DNA from: Endothia cerciana
Lineage: Eukaryota > Ascomycota > Sordariomycetes > Diaporthales > Cryphonectriaceae
Direction of reading: 5' to 3'
Assembly: GCA_026119935.1 (NCBI GenBank)
Contig: JALRMH010000018.1
Span: 248,001 to 312,000, forward strand
Length of the DNA: 64,000 nt
Below, in pieces: positions 1 through 12,561 of this stretch. The position numbers and the translations under genes were made by a program. The notes beneath the pieces were generated by a model. It saw only the letters and a list, made by a program, of their open reading frames with translations. It ran no database searches and was not told where the DNA came from. Position 1 is the stretch's first letter, and every line of letters begins with the position of its first letter.

Positions 1-310
1 GGGCGGGTCCCGTCTCGAGGTATCGTGGGCGTGGTAGTCGGCGGCAGACTCGACGATCGGCCTCGTGGAGGACCATTTGCAGGAGCAATGGCCGTAGACG
101 GTCGCAGAAGGTGCCGTCGGGGTTGGTCCAGGCTGAAGGAGGTGGTTCGTTCGAGGACCGATGGGACGAGATCGACGGGAGTGGGACCGGAGTTAATTGG
201 GAGAGTGGATGGGGTGGTGGGTGGAAGGGATGGGATTAAGACTGGACGGCGGGATGGGTGGTGACTGGTGATGGGTGGTGCCGTGGAGGTGGAGGTCGCA
301 GTGCGCAGCG

Positions 311-333
311 CAGGTCAGGTCAGGTCAGGTCAA
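311..333. repeat. Short AGGTC tandem repeat
   Basis: Four consecutive AGGTC units are followed by the degenerate unit AAGGT. This is a simple pentanucleotide array with no gene around it. Confidence 0.7.
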
Positions 334-1010
334 GGTAAGGTCAGATGGGGAACGAAGGATGGAGACGAGGGGGGAGAGGGATTTCGCAGGCCCTTTCAGA
401 ACAGAACCTTGGGCCAGCAAAGACTGGGGAGCCAGCGGACTGGGACCAGCGGGCTGGGACTGGGGGACTGGGAGATGGAAAATGGCGGGCAAGGGGTGGG
501 GGGGCGTTCAAGGGCAGACGCACAGGACAGCCAGGGGGAAGCATTGGGGTTCACAATGGGGAGAGAGGCGCGATCAGCTGGCCCATCCTGGGGGATCAGG
601 CCCTGATTGGGCCCAGGGCCGGACTAGCGGATTCTTTGGGGGGAGGGGAGGGGAGGTGAGACCAGGTTCAGGCGATTTTGACTCGGGGGGTTAGTGGTAA
701 GCCAGTGCTTCTTTTGGCTCAGTGGCTCCTCCAGGCCCTGCCATGTCATGCCGTATGGGGCTTTTTTCCCCCTTCATACCTGGCCTGCAGACGACTTGGC
801 GAAGCCCCAGCCTGGGCTTGGTCTAAACATCTGCCTCGAGTGACCACTCAGGCGCTGACCTGCCCCTCCCAGCGACAAGCCTTCCAGCGCCTCTCAATGT
901 TCATTTCAAAAGCTGCGTCGCACTGTGGCGATGTACAATGCGGAACTGTGATCACTCTCCGTAGGAAGCACCCAACCGCAGATCCATACAGCTTGTCTGA
1001 TGAAATCCCC

Positions 1011-1050
1011 CTTCTTCTTCTTCTCCTTCTTCTCCTTCTTCTTCTTCTCC
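1011..1050. repeat. CTT/CTTCTC microsatellite
   Basis: A pyrimidine-only tract of CTT units with occasional CTC. It creates artefactual poly-Leu or poly-Lys/Arg open frames on the two strands, which are not counted as genes. Confidence 0.8.
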
Positions 1051-4000
1051 CAGGGGTCAGAAGAAGACTCCATCTCCTGGTCATCATCTCGAAGCAGCGG
1101 CTGAGCCGTCCAGGGATGTTGTCTCGCGGACCAGACTCGACCGTTGAGCTCTAGAGAGTTCCCGTCGTCCGTCACTCCGGGCTACCAACGGACATTGAGC
1201 TAATACTATGCCAATAGGTTGGGCTACCGGCACTGCGGTATGGAATAGAGTGGATAGGACCAAACCTCAGCAGGTCACACCGTCTTGCCCGCCGCCGCCC
1301 CCCCACGAGCTCGTCCCTTTGTGCTCACCCCGACATATCACGATCCACGGCATCAGTAGACAAAAGGCCTGGACGCTTGTGGCTTCATGCCGAACTAGCC
1401 TCGGCGGGCCAGCCTTAAGTCGGGAACTTGACACGGTGACATCGCCCCGCCCTCCACGGACGCCACACACGCCTCCTGGATCACCTGAACGCGAGGGGAC
1501 TCTGCATCTGACTGCAAGTCCTCTGGGGACATCTTGTTGACTGGACCCTCGACGGGACGTGGCTGCCCTGCAGACTGCAGATCACGTTGCTGCTCCACGG
1601 GCAACAAGTATCTCGCCCAAACAGGAGACATTCGGCCGACGAAAGCTCCGGCTAGGTGGTCATCGAGAAATTGTTCAACCGATCGGGGTCCTTGTTGTTC
1701 GTTCTACTCTGGCAGATGTCTCGCCTTGGCTTCAGAGATCACGGCCCCGGTCCCTCGTTTCTCGTTCCGGCGACGCTTACGGGGTATGTATCTTCATCAC
1801 ACGGCCGTGACAGCGAGTCAGCGACTGCACTGGGCATGCTTGATGCATCTTGCGACAATCACTTGTGACAGGGTGGACAACAGACCGTCGCTTTTGCCCC
1901 TTGAGCTCATGCTTGGCCCCCGATAGAGACAGAGTAGGAGCTCCCGTCCCGGGAACTCCCCTTTCATCCGGACTTCAGCAGAAGTTTGCGAGGGGAAAGA
2001 CACCTGCATTGCACAGCATGGCGCCGGCGTATACGGTGCGAAACTGTTCCCAGACGGCCCCCGACTCGCACTGGGTGGGTTGGTTTACCCCGGATTTGGC
2101 AGGGAGCCTTGAGACCTCCCGCCTCCACCTCCACGATGATCTTCACCAGCCTCGTCAGGAGTCCTTGACGCGATGGATTGAAGCTCCCGTGCACCAACAG
2201 GCCAGTCCAATCCCCTCCAGAATGGTGTCCTGAACGATCTCGGTCGGACCACCATCAGCCTTGTGGATTCGTACGCTTCCGTGCATAGATTGCGCGACCC
2301 CTCTGGCTTGGCGACAGCAACCTGCCCCGGGGTCGGACCTCTCACCGTCCCCCAGACGTGACAATACCTCAAGCCAGGGCCAGAGATTGCTCTCATGATC
2401 ATGCAACGCTGCGCATCCGAATACGCAAAGCTTATCAGGCAGCACGCGCGGGGCGCCTTGGGCCCTACCCCAGGACCGGCCAGGAGACATCCGGCGAGGT
2501 GAGCATACCGCAATCCTTCGCTTCTTCCCCGGCCTGATCCATCGCTCGACGAGGTTAGCGCCACAAATCCTACATCGGGAACCGGTCCTCACCAGCTCGC
2601 CAGCGCGGCAGCCTGCGCCTCTCAGCGACAGCCTTCGCCTAGCCGTCTGCGGTGCCTGGCCGCAGATGCCACCACAGTCTTCTTCATCACGCACAGGTCC
2701 TGGCGACACACACACGGAGAGGGCTCTCTGTATGGTCCTTCGATCTGGCTTTTGGACCGGAAGGGCCCTGGGCAGTGGACAGAGCAGTTCCCTGAAGCGT
2801 TGTAGTACCCAAGACGCCGCGCGCCATCGGCGGACGCCTCCCGCGCACACAGTTCGTCAGACTCCAGATCGCCTCGGACATGGCTGCAGCTCGCGGAACT
2901 CGGCCGCCTCTCGCGTACCTGGATGCCGTGGCCACATAACATACGCTGCTTGGCTCACCTCCCTCTGGCCAGGGACAGCTCAGAACCTGCGGGCATCATC
3001 GAATGCGCAGATGCCATGTGCTACCTGAAACCTCTCGGCTAACAAGTCGGTCCATATGCAGCAGGCCCCATGTCGAGGCCTCTCTTCAGGTGCGCCGGTA
3101 ATTGGCAGGCTGCTCGATGAAGGATACCCCTCCGTGTCTTTTCACGTCGCTTCACCAGTTGGGCATGGATGGAGGGCGTGGTGGATGGCCCCATCTGAGA
3201 CCTATTTTCCCTGTACAACCATACTCCCTTGACGAGGTCGTCTCTCACATGTCAACGGACCTGCAGCTTATTGTGGGGGACGCTTGAGAGCGCCTCCCTC
3301 GTTGAGATGGATTGCAGTGGATTATCGGCGGCATACGGCTTGAGCATGTACCCCGACTTTTACTGGCGCTAACAAGACCTCCTTGTCCTCAGGACGGCCA
3401 GCGCCAACCTGGCAGCCGGCGGACATTCGGCTGTTGGGCGACGGCTTCTCTGCCCTAGCGGTGGCCAAGGTCATCGTCGAGACATTTTCCATGGAGAGGT
3501 GGCGACTGGGTCTCAAGATTCAGGCGCGGCGGGGAGGGGGGGGAGGACACAATGGCGCGAGCCTCCGACTGACACATATCAGGTCAGCCGAGCCCAACAG
3601 CACCTTGATGAGAATGCTCTAACGTTGGGCGCTGGGTTGTCACAGTGTCATAGCCCTTCCCGGTAAGCTCTCTGTCGTGAAGACAGACACAGAGACAGTT
3701 AGAATATGCGACGGGCTCACCGCCTGCTGCTGGGTTGTGTTTCCGAGTATCTCTTTAGCATATGGGGGGTTGGGGGAGGGGGGGGTTGAAGCTTACTCAG
3801 AGCCCTATCGTCCGAGCAGATCTGAGGCATACGCTTATTCTATACGAACCAACCTATCATTTCAGCCCAGTTCGCCCTTATCCCCCAGTCTCTATCCTAC
3901 TCATCGCAACCCGCGCATCGAGGATGACTGTCGCTACCTGTGCACGACTGTGCTGTCCCTGTTGCTACTGATCCGGGCCCCCCCACCCCCCCAAAAAAAA

Positions 4001-6140
4001 GGCGGGACGATCTCACCCACGCTACATACCACCATTCCTTCACTCTGGCCGCCTGTATCATGCAGGGACGGCAGGCAGGTCTTGTTCACGACCGCTCCTC
4101 GACCACCACGTGACTACCTATCACCACGCGTGCACTCCCTAGAGGACCCCGGACGACTACCTCGTCCGTGCTCTGGCATCTCCTCCACGAGTATATGAAC
4201 GGGTCTATTTGCATAATTGGCTGTTCTTGGTGTCACAACGCAAATCGTGACGGTCTCTTCTGGCATACGGACGCCAAGGGCTTACTTGGTGCGAATCTCC
4301 TCCGGTCAGCTGCCCCGCTGGAGCGTCGCACAATGTCCGCCGCCTGATGAGGAGCGAGGGACCTAGTGAGACATTCTGCCCAGCCCCTTGGAAGTCACCC
4401 TTGAACCCCCCGACACCGTCGGGGTGGGCTGAACAAAGGCGGGAGGGCGAGGGGGGGACGGGCATCATATATTGGACGGGAGACGAAAGTGCCAGCACAA
4501 ACCAGCAGACAGGAACAGGGCCCCTCGGCCCTCCCGGGGGCTCCTGTAGTACCGCACCGGCGGCTCCTCGAATATTACACGAGACTACGCCTGTCCGGGG
4601 AGGCATGGCATGCAAACGCGGCCCTGGGCGGGACGACCTCCGGCACGTCGAATTGGAGACTGTATGAGAGGAAGAGAAGTTATAAAAAAGAAGGAGAGAA
4701 CTCGTGGCGGGCGGGACACGTGAACGGGTGACTGCAACATCTCCTCAGCCTCTGTGCTGTCGGCCGCAGCGGTTACTTGGGCAACGTTGTCACGAGAGGT
4801 GGTGAGACGTTGCATCCTGCCCCGGCCGTACAGAGGCCATCACCTCAGATGTGTCTCGGCCGCTCAGCTGGAGAATTCCCCTTCTCTCTGTCAGCCCGGC
4901 GGGACTCGTTCCTCGTGCACCGTCTTGCCTGGTCTGGATTTATATCTCCGCGTGACACTGGCAGCTGGATGATCGCGGTGTCTGACTCTCGATGGCAGGC
5001 ACCCTGCCCGCCCCTGGCCATGGTGGTGACCAGTGCCACCAGCCGGACCCCCCTACGCCTCTTGGATTCCCATGCTCGATCGATCGCGGGTTCCCCGAGG
5101 CGACGTGTGACGGGCCTAGATATACGCCAGCGGCCGCCAGCTGATGTCCTGCGATGAGTAACGACCTAAAGCCATTGTGAGAGGATACGGAGACGGAGAA
5201 GTGAACCCCGCCCCCCCCCCCCCCCCGGCCTGAGTGTGAATGTAGTCGGTAGGTAAGCGCTGCGCGCGCACCTCGATACCAAACCTGGGCAGCGGGTCCA
5301 TCTTCGACTAACGTACATGTACCGTTATCCTTGAAGCACGAGATACGGGCGGCTCCTGCTCTTCAACCCGCCCGCCTCGCCTCACGGCCGCCACCGCCTC
5401 CCTGAGAGACGGCGACATCTATGCCCCCTGACTTGGATGGCTTTCCAGGTATCGCCAGGCCACCCCAGCTCCCCTTTCCCCTATCAGAGACGACCTCCCC
5501 CCCCCCCCTCCCTTCGGGCTTCACCTGCCAGTCGTCCGCCTCTCTGGTCCACGAGCCGCGCAGAAGCCTAGTCTCATGGGCCTGTACCGCCGAGGTCACA
5601 AGGTGCAGATAACGTGTGAGTCTGGGCTAGGCAGGCCATCCGCACGAGGGTAGGCCGGGCGTCAGAAGAATTCGGCAGCGCAGAGCAGCTGGGGAGGGGG
5701 GGGCCAGGATGGATCCGGCGTGCGCTTCAAGCTGTGTAGTATCGTCAGAGGGTGCTGCGAACATAATGCTGAATGCCTGAAAGGATGTTGCGTTTGTGAA
5801 TGGCGACTGGGGCTGCGGAGTATGGCAAAGTCGGGTGTCTTTTGCAAGCACGAGACAATATAGACAATAAGGACATACGGAAAGATGAGAAAAACGTTTA
5901 TGAATCCAACAATTATACGGCGACGAACAAGACTCATCTCATCATACATCAAACATAGATTGATCCCTTTTCTCCATTCATTCCTCGTTGCCCAACAGCC
6001 CATGCTGTGTTGATACCCAAGAAAGATGCCGTACCTGTTAGACTGTAGTCTTTGGTAGCTCACCCGCCAATTTGATAGTCTACATTGTTTACAGATATCC
6101 CCGCCCCGAAGGACACGTCTCCCCGACCCAAGGGGCCCCT

Positions 6141-8274
6141 CTATAGCTCCAAGCTCGGCGTCTGCCCCTTTACCCTGCCGATGACCTGCTGTGGCGCATA
6201 CTTCGGAATGACCTCGTCATCGTGCAACATCTCAAACTCCTCCGTAGCGTCCCTGCCCATGAAGTTCATGATGGCCTGAGGACCGCCAGGGTGCTCGTCC
6301 AGCCAGTTGGTCAAGTCCATCACGCAGCCCTTGACGACAACCCACAGGTCGTCCTTCTTGTTGTGCTTGGCAACCTCCTCCATGGTGAACTCCTTCTCAG
6401 GCACCTGGAAGTCCTTGGGGCTGTTGGGCTTCGCTGCATCCTTGCCGCCTTCCTTGGGTGAGGGACCCGCCGCGGATGTGCTAGCCTGGGGTGTCACACC
6501 AGCACTGGCAGAGGCACCGGAGCCGCTGGAACCCCAGTCGAGGGTAACGCGGCCGGCGGCGGGGTCGAGGTGCAGGGAGATCTGGCCCAGGCGAGCGGCA
6601 GGGGTGCCGGAGCTCTTGAGGGCCTGCTGGAACAGGTAGCTGCTGGAGGTGTCGCCGGCAACACGGCCGTAGACGACACAGCCAAGCAGGGACGAGCCAC
6701 CGAGACGGTTTGCGCCGTGGACGCCACCGGCAAGCTCACCGCAGGCGAAGAGACCGTCGAAGGGCTTCTTCTCGCTGTTGAGGACCTGGGCCTTGTCGTT
6801 GATCTCGATACCACCCATGGTGAAGTGAAGCACAGGCTCCATGAGAGAGACGTGGAAGTCGTCGTTGACGTCAAGGGGCATGTTGTGGAAGAACTTCTTG
6901 CCCCACGGGTCCTTCTGCTTGCCCTCCGCGATGGCGTTGTAGGCCTGGAAGGTCTTCTGCAGGTGGTCTGGGGAGCAGCCAATCTGCTGGGCCAAGTCCT
7001 TGCCGGTCATCTTCTTCATGAGGCCACGGCCGGAGTAGTGCCGGGTGTGGAAGTCCAGAGTGTTGGAGGCCTTGGAGTTGAGGCAGAGCCGGATGGGCCA
7101 CTTGCCCTTCTCCTTCTCCTTCCACATCATGCCGGACACGTAGTCTCTGTGGCCCAGCTCGTCACAGAACCGGTCACCGTCGCTGTTCAGCAGGAGGCCG
7201 CCCTCACCACGCAGAGCCTCGGCAGCCAGAAACTTCCACTTGGACCCCGGGTCCTTGGGGTCAACCAGACCAGTAGGGTGGACCTGGACGGACTCCATGT
7301 CGATTCCGTTTCCGCCGATGGCCATGACCATCTTCTGACCGTCGCCGGTGGCGTGGGCGCCGTTGGTGGTGGCAAGGCCAAAGGTGTCGGGCCTGTGCTT
7401 CTTCAGCAGTGAGGTCTCGCTGAAATCCGCGGCATAGCCACCCGTGGCCAGCACGACAGGACCGTCCAGGCTGAGCTCCTCCCCGTTGAGCTCATATTTG
7501 ACACCGGTGATGGTGTTACCGTCCTTGTTCAGGCTTGTGACGCGGGCCTTCTTGATGATCTCGACCCGATCGGGTTCGGTCTCGGCAAGCTCCTCGAGCC
7601 TCTGCATGAGGGCGTATGTGATGGCCATGCCGGGGAATTTGGCATCGTGACCTCTGTGGGTCCGTGGCTGGGAGTGGCCTCTGCGGGGAAGGGTCAGCCT
7701 CCGAAGACGGCACCGGGCGGTCGGGGTTCATCTACTCACCCTAACCGCGAAACAAGGGTGAGATCCAGGTTGAAGACATCCTGCAGCCACTCCACGGCGG
7801 CGGCAGACTTGTAGGTCAGGACCTTGACGAGGTCCGGCCTGACCTTGTCCCGGGCGGACTTGTAGGTGTCCTCGTAGAACTGCTTGACGCTGTCCTGGAT
7901 GTTGAGGTCAACCTGTGTCCTCGTCAGGGCGCCGTTGATGCCGGAGGTGGCCTTTGTGGAGTTGCCACCGAAGAAGCCTGTCAGGAACGGGGTGCTCAGG
8001 TCAGATCATGCGACAGTCACCAGTTGGCCCGGATCCACAGGAGATAGATTATCCTTACCCTGCTTGTCCAGAACAACGACATTTCCACCGGCCAGGTAGA
8101 TGGTATGCGCAGCGCTCAACCCGGACACTGTTGATGCTCTGTCAGCACGGTCCTGTTGATGGTGAGGATGGTGGCGGTGGCATGTGATTGAACCCCCGGG
8201 AACCCCGCGGGACACAGCCGAAGAGAGCTTCGAGACTTACAGCCACCGCCAACAACGATCACTCCTGGTGCCAT
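6141..8274 (-). CDS. osm1: FAD-dependent fumarate reductase with C-terminal cytochrome b5 domain
   Basis: Predicted to reduce fumarate to succinate with a flavin, supporting redox balance when electrons cannot go to oxygen (family knowledge of Osm1/Frd). Exons on the minus strand are 8241-8274, 8059-8127, 7740-7977 and 6141-7680. All introns are GT..AG and the phases join to 626 residues. The start is fixed because the first exon, beginning MAPGVIVV, joins directly into the dinucleotide motif GGGLSGLSAAH (residues about 9-19). The middle carries the succinate dehydrogenase/fumarate reductase flavoprotein signatures GGNSTKATSGINGA, ATGGYAADFS and GANRLGGSSLLGCVVYG. A Ser/Ala/Pro linker leads to a cytochrome b5 domain whose heme ligands are His577 (HPGG) and about His600. 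No targeting peptide is obvious, so a cytosolic form is likely. Intact. Confidence 0.95.
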
Positions 8275-10670
8275 TGTGGCTGATTACTCGGTATATGGTG
8301 GTGGTGGATGGGGAAGGGGGAAAGAAAAGATGTTGTCTGACCCAGGAGGTGTGCGTGTGGCCAAGGACTTAAAAGGTGGTGATGAAGAGAAAGGGTTGGG
8401 GATTGTGGAAAAGAACGAAAACCATATGCGCATTGTACAAGTACGTTCGTTGGCAGCGGCAGCGGGTGGCACGTCTCTCGGCTGTTGCTTGGCCCCTTCC
8501 CCAGACTCTCTTCTGGGCCGATTTCCATTGCTGACATGCTGATTTGCCGAGGCTGGTCGACTAGCAGGGGTCACCCATCGGGAGACCTGCGGGCTGGCTG
8601 GCTGGCTGGCTGGCACGCTGGCCATGGAAGGCAACCCCCCCTCGCGACCTCTTCTTGGCCGTCCTCCGTTCTCGGATTCTACTTGACGAACATGCCCAGG
8701 GAGGCATCATTCTTCTGCCCATCCCGTCCCAAGTCGACAGAGCACCCGCCAGGCTGAGAGCAGCTCGGCGGCGTCACTGACGATAGTGGCCGAGATGACC
8801 AGGTGGGCAACTCCCGGCGAACTTGACCGACATGGTGGGTGGGTACTGTGCTCCATGGTCCAGAGCACTGGCCACAGACAAGGCCACGCCCCGTCTCTTT
8901 TTGGTCGGCGCTATGGCCGGGGAAAATGTTGCCGAGGCTCAGCGGGCTCTCGACAAGTGTGGGGGAAGCGGCCTCTTTGGTTTAGACCGGGGGGGGGGGG
9001 CCCCGACTGACTCCGCTAGCGGGAGGGTACATACTGCCACCCATAGTAAGTACATAGTATGTCAGGATACCCTTCCGACCTACCCATCGTGAACCTTCTG
9101 GCCCGCACCGCGGAGAAAGGTGGTAAGACTCCATGGTCAATCTCGACCGGCGCCCTACTCGCCCGGAATAATCTCAGCCGCAAAAAGGGCTTTCATGTCT
9201 TTCCTCAGCAATCCCTCGACGGCAGTTTTCAGTCTTATGACGTCTTCTTCGCCCTGCTCTTCTTCCCTGTCGCCGAACTGGTCGCGCGGTCACGAGCTGG
9301 AATTGGAGTTGCGCTGTGCTGCGCTGCGGCAGCTTTCACATGTCAGAGAGTCGAGCCGGGGCCCAGGGAACCCGGGGCCAGGGGGCCAAGGGACAGCGGT
9401 CGCGCAGCCCGCTGGCAGAGCTGAGCCTGGTGGATCTCGTCTGAAACCGCCGCCGCACAGCTAAGAGACGTACGTTCCCTTTGCTCGGCCCTCAGGAGCA
9501 GTCATCTGAGCGCTTACGAGTTTTTGAACCCGTGAAGAGTCTCATGCAGTCTCTCTCCCGCATTGGCTGCTGCCCAGGAATGCCTTCGGCATGTGAAAGC
9601 CGGACTTACGTTTAATCTCCCGTGGCACTAACCCTTGAGGTGTACGAAGTACCTTCGAGCACCGGCTGACTCAGCCATGTAGTCGACTTCGAGACATGCT
9701 GTCCTGTGGTGGGACATGACAGATCCCGTGAACTCCGAGCTTGAACTCATCGGCCGGCGGTCTCTTGGCCATAACCTACCCAGTGACCATCGTCCCTCCG
9801 CAAACCCGGGACAGAGGATGATCGATCAGCGCCGGCCCGCCCCTGGAGGTCCACTTGAGAAACATATACCTTCGGCGCGAGACAGGCTGTTGATTCCGCC
9901 CGCGATACGCCTTGCTCAATCCTACGCAGAGGAAGACCACCAACCCGCCCGGTACGACAGTAGTCTTATTATGTATGTGCCCAAGGTACCACAATAAACA
10001 ATCAAGACCACAGGGTATGCTACGCCTCTGTCACCATGAAGATACGGACTGCAGATTTGGTTAAGGATGGATGTGTCCGTATTTAGTGATTCGCACACGG
10101 GGTACTTACACCTGTACAGTACATGAGTGAACAACCCGCATGGGTTGGTGTGTTTATGAGGAAATTCCGAGCGCTGTAGTCGCATGGGGGGGCTTTTCTA
10201 CTCTGGACACATCAATACACTCTGTGCTGGTCCCAGAACGTCACGCTACGCGGATGTGATTTGATCGGTCCTGGACCCGCACTTCTTCTATGTAGCATGG
10301 AGTCTCTTTCCGGGCGGGAGGGCTCTGGGTTGGTACTGCGTGCGTGTCGAGGCCGGCCGCACTACTCATATGTACCGCTCCAGCTTCAACAGCTAGAACA
10401 TCCCGCCAAGTCATCGGTTATATGGTCCGTGGCCTCCCGAGTTTCTGCGAGTGATCCCTTAGGGACCCTTTCTCGCGCAAAGGAACCCAGCGCTTGATGA
10501 CGAGCCTGTGCTGATGGTTCTGACGTCGGGTTAGGGGAGGGAAACTGGTTGGGTAAGGCTGTGTTCGGTTCAATTAGCGTTTTTCGTATGTAAAGAATAT
10601 CGTATCACTCCAGAGTCCTTTTTCATCCAACCACCCCTTCGACATCGAGATGAAACCCATCCGGACACCA
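8275..10670. other. Intergenic
   Basis: No gene supported over 2.4 kb. It holds the upstream region of the fumarate reductase gene, a GGCT tetranucleotide array at about 8592-8613 and a G-run near 8990-9000. Open frames here are short, overlap on both strands and match nothing I recognise. Confidence 0.6.
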
Positions 10671-11205
10671 TCAATGAGCATCGTTTTCGCCGGTGTCGTG
10701 GATCCAGGCATCAACCTCGCCTTCCTCTAGGCCCTCCTCTAATGTCGCGCCTTTCAGCAATATTGGGTATCACTCATCTCTCTCGCCAACATCGTCCTCG
10801 GAGAATCTGTATCGGCTATAGGAAAAGGGCGAATAGCCAGGGAAATTTTCTCTCGATAGTGCTTTGTCGAGTCCATACCTCATCACAGTCTTCAGGCGGT
10901 CCATATTCTCTGCCTCGAGCTTCTTCTTCCGGGCAATCTCTTCCTGTAGCGCCCTCTCCTGGTTTCGTCTCTCGAATTCTCCCTGCTGCACATCTACTTC
11001 GCGACTCCATCTCAGGGTACACCTCAGACCCCGCAGCAGTTGCCGCAAGTAGGGCACCCTGACAGGGAGATGCCATGCCTGGGAAAACAACTCCGACCGC
11101 GAAGTCCAAGATGCCTTTTCCAGCTTCCGTCTCGGGACATAGCTTCGCCATGTTGAGCGCCCGCTGGATGACTAGCCCGCCAAAGCAATGGTCTATTGAT
11201 AGCAA
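10671..11205 (-). pseudogene. Relic of an alpha/beta-hydrolase-type protein with a helical tail
   Basis: The upstream frame (11205 downwards) reads LSIDHCFGGLVIQRAL followed by GILDFAVGVVFPGMASP. This resembles the serine-elbow and following strand of the fungal SERAC1/LipA-like hydrolases, normally GHSFGGLVI ... FLGTPH. Here the nucleophile Ser position is Cys, the preceding Gly is Asp and the TPH motif is gone. A second frame (about 11000 to 10770) encodes a strongly charged helical stretch, ARKKKLEAENMDRLKTVMRY. It is followed by a TGA and then continues open to 10671. No single frame or GT..AG splice joins these pieces, and the N-terminal half is missing. The hydrolase reading rests on about 45 residues, so the family call is tentative. 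Confidence 0.35.
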
Positions 11206-11729
11206 GGGCTACCCGGGATCGTCTTTTCGCTCCTGCGCTAGGACTAGTGCTCGTGGACGTAGATGGTGGCCATCATTGGCCATAGCTGTTGCGTATTGAT
11301 GTGAGCCTGTGTCCCTGTTGCATCTCGTTAGTGTCTTCGGCAATGGCCTGTACTGAGACTTGGTATAAGGCTCAATCCAGGCTCGGCCAGATCAGAATAT
11401 ACGTCTTCGTACGTGCCTCCTCGCTTGCGTGGAGTCGAGGTGGACCCAGATTCGTTGAAGCAAGCCACAATCATTACAGGACACAGTTACGTTCAGAAGC
11501 GATTGCCAGGGTAGCGAGGCTGCTCAGAGCTACACAGGCGTCTTCAGGGTTCGGGTTCCTTTTTTTTTTTTTTTTTTTAATCATCAGTGGCTACGTCATC
11601 CCTATCACAGTACTCTTATCGCGGTGGCCTTGGCGGATCGAAACGTTCTGTATCACCGACCTAGAAATCGTGAAGTCTGGACGACGGTGATCGTCATTTG
11701 CTGCACTACTTATCAGACGCATCGCGACC
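11206..11729. other. Intergenic
   Basis: No gene seen. An 18-base T-run near 11562 lies in what is probably the promoter region of the fasciclin-domain gene. Confidence 0.5.
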
Positions 11730-12561
11730 ATGAGGCCAGCTCTCGCCGCTGCTCTGCTACCCTGCGCCGTCACCGCCTACAACCTCGCTCCGCTCAAACC
11801 CCGCTCCCAACGCGCCAACACACCCTCCCTCCGCGCCGACGACATCCACGCCCAACGCCCAATCCTCGACGCCCCCGGCCCTGCGATGCCTCCTTCCGGG
11901 AACTCCCCATCCGACCCCGCCGGCGGCGGCCCCGGAACCGTGATCCTGTCCGACGTGATGGGCCGCGACCGGTCCATCAACATCTTTGCCGGCCTGGTGC
12001 GGGACGTTGAGCGCGTGTCGCGGCGGCTGGACGACGAGGGCCAGAACTCGACTGTGCTCGCGCCGCTGAACAGTGCGATGGAGAAGCTGCCGCGCAAGCC
12101 GTGGGAGGACCCTGAGGAGTACGACAGGCTGGGCGCGGAGGCGTATGAGGGGGACGACGGGTGGGAGAGGGCGCAGAGAAATATTCGGCGGTTCGTGGAG
12201 GCGCATGTGGTGCCTGTGAATCCGTGGAAGGAGGGGGAGAAGGTTGAGGCGATGAGCGGGGGGGGGGGGCTGTGGTGGGAGAGTAGGGATGGCGTCAAGG
12301 TGGTAAGTGCTCCGTCAGGGTAGGGTTGGGCGATGGCAGGGAGATCGACTGACGGCCCGACAGATACAACCTGGGAATATCGAGGTGGATAGTGTCGCAA
12401 GCTCAGTTCAGAACGGTCAAGTTGTGAGTTTCCCCTTTGAGACCCCCGGGTGCAATGAGGGGTTCGAACTTCAATACTTCATCTTGGCATGGCAATGGAC
12501 GCTAATAATCCTTGTTTGCTTGCAGTGGATATTGAAGGGCGTTCGGAATTATTCCTCATAG
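11730..12561 (+). CDS. Secreted fasciclin (FAS1)-domain protein
   Basis: Small secreted or vacuolar adhesion-type protein. Exons are 11730-12302, 12364-12423 and 12526-12561. The phases join exactly to 222 residues. The N-terminus MRPALAAALLPCAVTA is a signal peptide. Residues about 60-222 form one FAS1 domain: it opens with ILSDVMGRDRSINIFAGLV, has the H1-like box NSTVLAPLNSAM and a HVVPVNPW segment, and closes with NGQV/WILKGVRNYSS across the last splice. That closing box is the hallmark of single-FAS1 fungal proteins, and its exact reconstruction by two small exons supports the splice model. The biological role is unknown. Intact. Confidence 0.88.

Larger units (their letters stand above)
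1..6140. other. Intergenic, no supported gene
   Basis: About 6 kb with many short overlapping open frames on both strands and no frame that shows a recognisable domain, a splice-consistent extension or a plausible start. It holds a short AGGTC tandem array near 312, a CTT-rich microsatellite near 1011-1050 and several C or G homopolymers (for example near 5210-5226 and 5500). A weak membrane-protein-like reading on the minus strand at about 1977-2290 is listed among the rejected items. The last few hundred bases are probably the 3' untranslated region of the fumarate reductase gene. Confidence 0.6.

Noticed and set aside
678..1154. Open frame with poly-Leu tract
   Set aside because: Created by the CTT microsatellite; both strands are open here and neither has a domain.
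1977..2290. Minus-strand reading GLLTRLVKIIVEVEAGG with flanking hydrophobic pieces in other frames, faintly like fungal multi-pass membrane proteins
   Set aside because: Only about 15 residues are suggestive, three frames are needed, and no splice sites join them. Too weak to call a relic.
6570..7412. 280-codon plus-strand frame opposite the fumarate reductase
   Set aside because: Shadow of a GC-rich coding exon on the other strand.
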